Positions 13,857 through 18,572 of a stretch of 18,572 nt of DNA are shown one piece after another. The DNA is from Nanobdellota archaeon. GTDB lineage: Archaea > Nanobdellota > Nanobdellia > Woesearchaeales > GW2011-AR15. The notes beneath the pieces were generated by a model that ran no database searches, was not told where the DNA came from, and saw only the letters and a list, made by a program, of their open reading frames with translations. The translations under genes and the position numbers were made by a program. Positions within the stretch are counted from its first letter, which is position 1. Each line of letters starts with the position of its first letter. The stretch is taken from NCBI GenBank assembly GCA_018815145.1, contig JAHIYL010000282.1, positions 1-18,572 on the forward strand. The letters run 5' to 3'.

Positions 13857-14810
13857 ATGAAAAATGATGTAATGAGATTCATTGTCAATGGCCTGATGTT
13901 CATTGCGGTTCTGATCATTGCAGTAGTCCCTATTGAACTGAAGATTCAGAAAGATCTCCATGAAATGCTTAAACTTGATCAACTTGCATCAGAGGATCTT
14001 GATATTGTTTTTTTTGGTGATTCTGTGATGCATAATTATGCAGCGAATGATACTGACAAAAGAAGCATGGCTGAACTTCTTGAGAATTATTCAAAAAGAG
14101 ATGTACTGCAGATTTCCCAGGGAGCCAGCCACCTGGGAATATTTGAGGCATACAGCGAATTTATCTGCAGGATGGAAAAGAAGCCGAGTCTTGTGATAGT
14201 CCCAATAAACCTTAGGTCATTTTCAGCAGAATGGGATCTGAGGCCGCAATATCAGTCAAAAAAAGAAATCGAAGCAATCAGGAGCAGTTCATTGTCCATG
14301 CAATTCATCAATAGGATTAAAAAGGTGTTTTCAGAGGATTCAAGCAAGATGGACACTTGGAAGCATACGCCGGTGTATCTTAATTCGACCCAAAGGGGAT
14401 TTGTAAAGGATTATCTGTTCAAGCCATCATCAATTGAGGATATTAAAAGCAAGTATGTGTTCCATTACCTATATGGACTGGATAAGGATCACAGGAAGCT
14501 TGATGATTTGAGGAATTTAATAGATAACTATCAGAATTGTGGAGTGCCCCTCATTGTATATATCACACCAATCGATCATGAAATGGGAGATTTCTATGTA
14601 GGAGAAGAGTTTTCACAGATTGTCAGAAATAATGTAGAGACAATAAAGTCCATTGAAAATACACATGATATCAAAATCCAAGATTTCACTTTTGACCTTG
14701 ATAAGACTTTCTTTGACCATCCTGAAACACCAAATGAGCACCTGAATGAAAAAGGCAGAATATATGTGGTGAAATATCTCTTGGTGCAGATTCTTAAGGA
14801 AAAAACTTAA
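13857..14810 (+). CDS. membrane-anchored SGNH/DltD-AlgX-like protein, partner of the O-acyltransferase
   Basis: A 317-residue protein with an N-terminal membrane helix (about 7-26), after which the main domain should be outside the cell. The SGNH elements are the nucleophile motif FFGDSVM (S56), a block II-like Gly in SQGASHLG (G89), the Asn of VIVPINLRS (N118), and a late His in NEHLNEKG (H295). The canonical Asp three residues before that His is Pro here; D287 or E294 could substitute, so activity is likely but not certain. Such proteins complete or regulate O-acyl transfer begun by MBOAT partners. It starts 7 nt after the MBOAT stop, across a run of nine A, with no Shine-Dalgarno, so it is probably co-translated with the MBOAT. 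Confidence 0.78.
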   Translation: MKNDVMRFIVNGLMFIAVLIIAVVPIELKIQKDLHEMLKLDQLASEDLDIVFFGDSVMHNYAANDTDKRSMAELLENYSKRDVLQISQGASHLGIFEAYSEFICRMEKKPSLVIVPINLRSFSAEWDLRPQYQSKKEIEAIRSSSLSMQFINRIKKVFSEDSSKMDTWKHTPVYLNSTQRGFVKDYLFKPSSIEDIKSKYVFHYLYGLDKDHRKLDDLRNLIDNYQNCGVPLIVYITPIDHEMGDFYVGEEFSQIVRNNVETIKSIENTHDIKIQDFTFDLDKTFFDHPETPNEHLNEKGRIYVVKYLLVQILKEKT

Positions 14811-14814
14811 ATAC
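14807..14814 (+). promoter_or_regulatory. TATA box for the S2P-like gene (leaderless)
   Basis: TTAAATAC, preceded by an A-run that fits a BRE, is centred about 27-28 bp upstream of the ATG at 14838 and overlaps the TAA of the SGNH gene. No Shine-Dalgarno is present before the ATG, so this gene probably starts a separate leaderless transcript. Confidence 0.5.
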
Positions 14815-14837
14815 TATCCCCACTATAGCAATAAAGC

Positions 14838-15596
14838 ATGGGAAATTCATATATGCAGTATTATCGAAATTTTTTTTATAATTTCAGAAAGTACGGCATG
14901 ACGCTCAGCGCAAAAGAGATAAAGAGCTCTATTGCGACTATCCTATTTATGGCCTTTGTCCTGTCTTTCAGGCAATGGGGGGATGAGACCTTCAATTTCA
15001 TGATAGGTTTAGTGAATTTCCTGAAAGCAGCTCTCATCTGTGCTGTCTGCATTTTTGTGAATCAGCTTGGCCAGCGCCTGATTGGTGTGTACTATGGCTA
15101 TAATCCGGAATTTGAAATATCAACTTTAGGGATCATGATATCGCTTGTTGTCTGCTTTGCCTCGAGAGGTCTTTTGGTGGTCCTTGCACCCGGCTACATT
15201 GTGATACATATGCTTGCAGCTTCCAGGCTTGGAGAGTTCAGATATTATACAAATCTTTGGGAATGGGCAAAGACCTGTTTTGGCGGACCGCTATTTAATT
15301 TTGTATTGGCTTGCCTTTTGAGTTTTATTCCCGGAGAAATACCTTTTGTAAAACAGATGATCTGGATAAATATCATGTTTGCCTTGTGGAGCCTTGCACC
15401 TATTCCTACTTTCCCAGGCATGTACATGTTTTGGCATAGGCAGTTTTTTTGGGCATTTGGCGTTGGTTTTGTTGTGGGGGGAGCAATACTTCTGTATGTG
15501 CTCAATGGTATTGTTGCTCTGGTAGGCGCAGGTATTTTTGGAGGAATAGCAATGTACTATATGTTTGTTGTGTCAGATAATAAGCTTGCAATCTAA
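14838..15596 (+). CDS. site-2-protease-like membrane protein lacking zinc-binding residues
   Basis: A 252-residue protein with about six hydrophobic segments. Its layout recalls archaeal M50/site-2 proteases: a helix ending in a position equivalent to HExxH, then a GPLFNFVLA motif (150-158) like the GPxxN of S2P, and a loop LAPIPTFPGMYMFW (187-199) like NLLPIPPLDGG. But the first motif reads N75-Q-L-G-Q79 in place of H-E-x-x-H, and the third lacks the Asp, so no zinc ligand survives. If the relationship is correct it is a non-catalytic pseudoprotease; if not, it is an unrecognised membrane protein. A 29-nt gap separates it from the downstream hydrolase gene, with which it is probably co-transcribed. 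Confidence 0.6.
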   Translation: MGNSYMQYYRNFFYNFRKYGMTLSAKEIKSSIATILFMAFVLSFRQWGDETFNFMIGLVNFLKAALICAVCIFVNQLGQRLIGVYYGYNPEFEISTLGIMISLVVCFASRGLLVVLAPGYIVIHMLAASRLGEFRYYTNLWEWAKTCFGGPLFNFVLACLLSFIPGEIPFVKQMIWINIMFALWSLAPIPTFPGMYMFWHRQFFWAFGVGFVVGGAILLYVLNGIVALVGAGIFGGIAMYYMFVVSDNKLAI

Positions 15597-15625
15597 GGGA
15601 TAAGGCAAAGTGGGAAAAAAATAAA

Positions 15626-16201
15626 ATGGATTCTATTATAACCCGTATTGCAGACAAGGTATGGAAATTATCAAGCGATGGCAATATCTATTTTCTGGAT
15701 TTTGACAGGAAGATAATCATTGACACAAGTGCCAGGGCAAACAGGCATTTGGTCCGGCAGTTCCTTTCTAAAGTAGTAGATTTTGATAAGGTTGACATAG
15801 TCATCTTCACACATCTTCACTATGATCATGTGGGTAATTTTGACCTTTTTTCAAATGCAGAATATTTTGCATCAGGAGAATCAATAGAAGATTTCAGGAA
15901 AAATCCATTTGCAGCAGTCCTTATGGAAGATATTGCAGAAAAACTAAAGACTATTGAATTAAAGCCATTACCTCAAGAATTCCACGGGCTTGAATTGATA
16001 AAGACTCCCGGCCATACAAAGGGCAGCATTTGCCTATGGTATCCTGACAAAAAGATTTTGTTCTCAGGCGATACACTATTTTTCAACAAAAACATAGGGC
16101 GGATTGATCTGCCTACATCAGTGCCTGAAAAGATGAATGAGTCCTTGGTCGGACTGATAAAATACAATTATAAGATCCTGTGTCCGGGGCATGATTATTG
16201 A
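15626..16201 (+). CDS. MBL-fold metallo-hydrolase
   Basis: A 191-residue metallo-beta-lactamase-fold protein. All metal motifs are visible: THLHYDH (H63, H65, D67, H68), TPGHTKGS (H130), FSGDTLF (D149) and the terminal CPGHDY (H189). The fold and short length resemble glyoxalase II-like and other small archaeal hydrolases binding two metal ions. The substrate cannot be told; it lacks the long C-terminal domain of true glyoxalase II and the RNA-processing domains of beta-CASP members. The protein ends almost directly after the last metal ligand, so it is compact. GTGGG (15610-15614) is a weak, rather distant ribosome site before the ATG at 15626. Likely in one transcript with the preceding membrane protein. 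Confidence 0.88.
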   Translation: MDSIITRIADKVWKLSSDGNIYFLDFDRKIIIDTSARANRHLVRQFLSKVVDFDKVDIVIFTHLHYDHVGNFDLFSNAEYFASGESIEDFRKNPFAAVLMEDIAEKLKTIELKPLPQEFHGLELIKTPGHTKGSICLWYPDKKILFSGDTLFFNKNIGRIDLPTSVPEKMNESLVGLIKYNYKILCPGHDY

Positions 16202-16204
16202 TAG

Positions 16205-16216
16205 TTTTTTAAATCA
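16205..16216 (+). promoter_or_regulatory. TATA box for hef (leaderless)
   Basis: TTTTTTAAATCA is centred about 26 bp upstream of the ATG at 16237, in the 35-nt gap after the MBL-fold gene. No Shine-Dalgarno precedes the ATG (TTTTTACACTCTGC), which fits a leaderless transcript starting at the ATG. Confidence 0.5.
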
Positions 16217-16236
16217 AATTTCTTTTTACACTCTGC

Positions 16237-18429
16237 ATGATCAAAAACTTCAGGCCCAGGCTCTACCAGGAGACTATCCTTTCTACATGTGTTGAAAAAA
16301 ATACATTGGTTGTGCTGCCTACGGGTCTGGGCAAGACACAGGTTTTTTTGATGCTTGCTGCACAGAGATTAAAGGAGTTTCCTGATTCAAAGATAATGCT
16401 CCTTGGGCCTACAAGGCCACTCATTGAACAGTATTTTAGGGTTTTTCAGAAGAATTTTTCGCTTCCGGAAAAAGATTATGCAATCTTCACAGGCCAGGTT
16501 TCACCGGAAAAAAGACAAAAACTTGCAAAGGAAGTCAAGATAATATTTTCGACACCGCAAGGGATGGAAAATGATATAATCACCAATAAGATTGATCTTG
16601 CCCAGTTTTCGCTCATAGGGTTTGATGAGGCACACAGGGCAACAGGAGAATACTCTTATGTATGGATTGCACAGCAGTATATGAAGCTTGCCAGGCTTGG
16701 GAGGATAATAGCCCTGACAGCATCACCCGGCAGCAATGCAGAAAAGATTGATGAGGTCTGCAATAATCTTCATATTGATGAGATAGAAGTCCGAACAGAA
16801 GATGACCCTGATGTCAAGCCGTATATACACGAGACCAAGATCAATTGGCTGTATGTCGAGCTGCCGGAAGTATTTTTAGAGATCAAGAAATACCTTGATA
16901 ATTGCTTCAAGTCAAAGATAGATGAGATAAAAACATTTGGTATACTTGATATAAGGCAGAATGACTTCTCCAAAAGAGAACTGCTTTCTCTGCAGGGAGA
17001 ACTGCAGGCCAGGCTTGTGAGAGGAGAAAGGGATTTTGAAGTACTGCGAAGCGTGTCTGTCATTGCAGAAGCAATGAAAGTCTCCCATGCGCTTGAACTC
17101 CTTGAGACGCAGTCAATAAGCTCTCTTAATGAATACCTGGAAGGATTGGTTGTGAAGGCGCGTTCAACCAGGGTGAAAGCAGTCCAGAACCTTATAAGAG
17201 ACATTAATTTTCGTTCTGCACTTGTAAAGGCCAGAACACTCAAGGAAATGAGAATTGAGCACCCCAAACTGATTGAACTGAAAAGAATCGTAGACGAGGA
17301 GATATCAAGGCATGATGATGCAAAAGTGATTGTTTTTTCACAGTACAGGGATTCGATAACCAAGATTGTTGAAGAGCTGAACAAAAATCCAAAAGTGAAA
17401 GCAAGGATGTTTGTAGGCCAGGCAAAAAAAAAAGAATCAGGGATGAGCCAGAAAAAACAGATCGAGATGATCAAAGAATTTGAAAAAGGCAACTTCAATG
17501 TAATCTGTATGACCTCTGTCGGAGAGGAAGGGCTTGATATTCCATCAGTGGATACTGTTGTTTTCTATGAGCCTGTACCAAGCGCGATACGGACCATCCA
17601 GAGAAAGGGAAGGACAGGAAGACACGCTGAAGGAAGAGTGCTTGTATTGGTTGCAAAAAAGACAAGGGATGAGATGTACAGATGGTCTGCGTACCATAAG
17701 GAAAAAAGGATGTATGAAGCAATAAAGAATATTAAGGGAAAGTTCAATCTCAGAAAGACAAAGAAACTTTCTGAATATATAAAGCCGGATGAAGATATCA
17801 TGGTCTATGCAGACTACCGTGAAAAAGGTTCAGGCATAATAAAGAAACTGATTGAGCTTGGTGCTAAGATAAAGCTGGATACTTTGGAGATAGGTGATTA
17901 TCTCATCAGCTCAAGAGTGATTGTTGAGCATAAGACAGTCCCGGATTTTGTGGATTCAATAATTGACAAGAGATTACTGACTCAGGCAAAAGAACTGAAG
18001 AAATATGAATCCTCAGTAATAATCATTGAAGGAGAGCAGGACATATTTACCCAGAGAAATATACATCCTAATGTCATATACGGGATGTTATCTGCATTGA
18101 TAATCGACTATAAGATCCCTGTCATCTATACGCGGAACACAGATGAGAGCGCAGGATTGTTGTACATGATAGCAAAAAGGGAGCAACTTGAGAGAGATTC
18201 TTCATTTACTCAACATAGCACAAAACCTCTGACACTAAAAGAGCAGCAGGAATATATTGTATCAGCATTCCCGGGAGTTGGCCCGATATTATCCAAACCG
18301 CTTCTTAAGGAATTCGGTTCAATAAAGAACATAGTGAATGCAGAAATTAGTGATCTGAAGAAGGTCAAATTAATAGGAGATAAGAAAGCAGAGAAGATCA
18401 AGGAGATTGTTGATGGTGAGTATAGGTGA
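16237..18429 (+). CDS. hef: Hef: archaeal helicase-nuclease for branched DNA (XPF/FANCM family)
   Basis: A 730-residue fusion of an SF2 helicase and an XPF-type nuclease, which processes stalled forks and branched DNA. Helicase motifs: LPTGLGKT (27-34), DEAH (130-133), TASPG (161-165), VIVFSQYRDS (about 364-373), SVGEEGLDIPSVDTVV and QRKGRTGR (455-462); the helical insert between the two RecA domains spans about 205-350. The nuclease begins with YADYRE (524-529), then GDY (553-555) and the catalytic signature, which reads E564-H565-K566-x3-D570 instead of the usual ERKx3D. A helix-hairpin-helix pair (FPGVGPILSKPLL and the KLIGDKKAEKI segment) ends the protein. Length and order match euryarchaeal Hef. 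The ATG at 16237 is 26 bp after a TATA box. An A10 run (17424-17433) is in frame and does not break the gene. Confidence 0.95.
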   Translation: MIKNFRPRLYQETILSTCVEKNTLVVLPTGLGKTQVFLMLAAQRLKEFPDSKIMLLGPTRPLIEQYFRVFQKNFSLPEKDYAIFTGQVSPEKRQKLAKEVKIIFSTPQGMENDIITNKIDLAQFSLIGFDEAHRATGEYSYVWIAQQYMKLARLGRIIALTASPGSNAEKIDEVCNNLHIDEIEVRTEDDPDVKPYIHETKINWLYVELPEVFLEIKKYLDNCFKSKIDEIKTFGILDIRQNDFSKRELLSLQGELQARLVRGERDFEVLRSVSVIAEAMKVSHALELLETQSISSLNEYLEGLVVKARSTRVKAVQNLIRDINFRSALVKARTLKEMRIEHPKLIELKRIVDEEISRHDDAKVIVFSQYRDSITKIVEELNKNPKVKARMFVGQAKKKESGMSQKKQIEMIKEFEKGNFNVICMTSVGEEGLDIPSVDTVVFYEPVPSAIRTIQRKGRTGRHAEGRVLVLVAKKTRDEMYRWSAYHKEKRMYEAIKNIKGKFNLRKTKKLSEYIKPDEDIMVYADYREKGSGIIKKLIELGAKIKLDTLEIGDYLISSRVIVEHKTVPDFVDSIIDKRLLTQAKELKKYESSVIIIEGEQDIFTQRNIHPNVIYGMLSALIIDYKIPVIYTRNTDESAGLLYMIAKREQLERDSSFTQHSTKPLTLKEQQEYIVSAFPGVGPILSKPLLKEFGSIKNIVNAEISDLKKVKLIGDKKAEKIKEIVDGEYR

Positions 18430-18430
18430 G

Positions 18431-18447
18431 TTTTGTTTTTTCCTTTC
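18431..18447 (+). terminator. T-rich terminator after hef
   Basis: TTTTGTTTTTTCCTTTCCC begins 1-2 nt after the hef stop and fits an archaeal oligo-T terminator. No hairpin is seen. Confidence 0.4.
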
Positions 18448-18499
18448 CCTAATAGGTCAGTCATCTGAAGCAGATTATAAATTATATTCTCTAATACCG

Positions 18500-18512
18500 A
18501 AAAATATATATT
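18500..18512 (+). promoter_or_regulatory. TATA box of the truncated 3-prime gene
   Basis: AAAAATATATATT is the strongest TATA-like element in the 108-nt gap after hef. Its centre is about 31 bp from the ATG at 18538, predicting a transcription start around 18533-18538, at or just before the ATG. Confidence 0.5.
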
Positions 18513-18518
18513 CTTGTT

Positions 18519-18535
18519 TAGCTACATTGTAGCTA
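18519..18535. promoter_or_regulatory. 17-bp palindrome, putative operator
   Basis: TAGCTAC-ATT-GTAGCTA is a perfect 7-bp inverted repeat around three bases. It lies between the TATA-like element (18500-18512) and the ATG at 18538, covering the predicted transcription start. A dimeric repressor bound there would block RNA polymerase. The core TAC-N3-GTA resembles, but does not equal, the TACANNTGTA operators of CopY/BlaI-type repressors; the regulator is unknown. Self-regulation by the gene that follows is possible. Confidence 0.5.
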
Positions 18536-18537
18536 TT

Positions 18538-18572
18538 ATGAAAAAAGAAACAAAAATTGAGCTAACTGGATA
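18538..18572 (+). CDS. N-terminal fragment of an unidentified gene
   Basis: Eleven codons and two bases before the right edge: MKKETKIELTG. The reading frame, an ATG at the right distance from a TATA-like box and the operator-like palindrome support a real gene start, but nothing about function can be read from this stretch. Confidence 0.55.
   Translation, partial: MKKETKIELTG

Noticed and set aside
15626..16201. Glyoxalase II (gloB)
   Set aside because: All metal ligands are present but the C-terminal substrate-binding domain of glyoxalase II is missing, so only MBL-fold hydrolase is supported.
17424..17433. A10 homopolymer in hef as a possible frameshift or programmed slippage site
   Set aside because: The frame continues intact through all downstream helicase and nuclease motifs, so there is no sign of a break; slippage cannot be judged from sequence alone.
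16770..17498. Long open frame on the minus strand inside hef (242 codons)
   Set aside because: Antisense to a well-conserved helicase region; low-complexity Ser/Phe/Leu-rich translation with no recognisable domain and no ribosome site.
1..18572. CRISPR array, IS element, tRNA or rRNA
   Set aside because: No regularly spaced direct repeats, transposase motifs, terminal inverted repeats or cloverleaf/rRNA core sequences were recognised anywhere in the window.

Overview
The window looks archaeal. Its last complete gene is a fused Hef helicase/nuclease, a protein known from Euryarchaeota and DPANN lineages. It also carries a small PRC-barrel protein and a TraB/TIKI-type protein, both common in archaea. 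Several genes have an A/T-rich TATA-like element about 26-28 bp upstream of the ATG, as in leaderless archaeal promoters, while others have Shine-Dalgarno sequences. The DNA is AT-rich with frequent A and T runs. A Woesearchaeota/Nanoarchaeota-like (DPANN) or related source is my best guess, from general resemblance only.

Region 1 (1-243): the first 19 codons of a leftward extended-SDR nucleotide-sugar enzyme, then a divergent intergenic region with a 13-nt inverted repeat and a candidate promoter for the rightward operon.

Region 2 (244-8349) is the heart of the window. It is a tightly packed rightward operon with two ATGA stop/start overlaps and gaps of at most 43 nt. It encodes a cobalamin-binding-type radical SAM enzyme, a CMP-nonulosonate cytidylyltransferase (NeuA type), a nonulosonate synthase (NeuB type), a zinc-ribbon methyltransferase, a hydrolysing UDP-sugar 2-epimerase (NeuC type), a single-chain HisF-HisH glutamine amidotransferase, and a PP-loop N-acetyl-sugar amidotransferase (WbpG/PseA type). 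Together these should make a CMP-activated sialic/legionaminic-like sugar and convert one N-acetyl group to an acetamidino group, with ammonia made by the HisH part and passed through the HisF barrel. The HisF-HisH fusion has the opposite domain order to the eukaryotic HIS7 fusion. Its HisF half has Glu in place of the cyclase Asp130, while the ammonia-gate residues are kept. This fits a dedicated ammonia-delivery enzyme rather than a histidine enzyme.

Region 3 (8350-11113): a second methyltransferase behind a possible structured leader, converging tail-to-tail (2-nt gap) with a leftward GT-B-like protein that has a membrane segment. The latter is a candidate nonulosonate transferase or related glycan-transfer enzyme.

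Region 4 (11114-16201): a leftward PRC-barrel gene divergent from a soluble TraB-family gene; an AlgI/DltB-type MBOAT O-acyltransferase followed 7 nt later by a membrane-anchored SGNH (DltD/AlgX-like) protein, the usual pair for O-acylation of surface glycans; a multi-spanning protein that looks like a site-2 protease whose zinc motifs have all decayed; and a metallo-beta-lactamase-fold hydrolase.

Region 5 (16202-18572): Hef, then a short intergenic region with a near-perfect palindrome overlapping the predicted transcription start of a gene cut off by the window edge. There are no rRNA or tRNA genes, insertion sequences or CRISPR arrays that I can see, and no gene-free stretch longer than 300 bases. 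The surface-glycan genes (regions 1-3 and the MBOAT/SGNH pair) plausibly decorate a cell-surface polysaccharide or S-layer glycan; the rest are housekeeping or unlinked genes.
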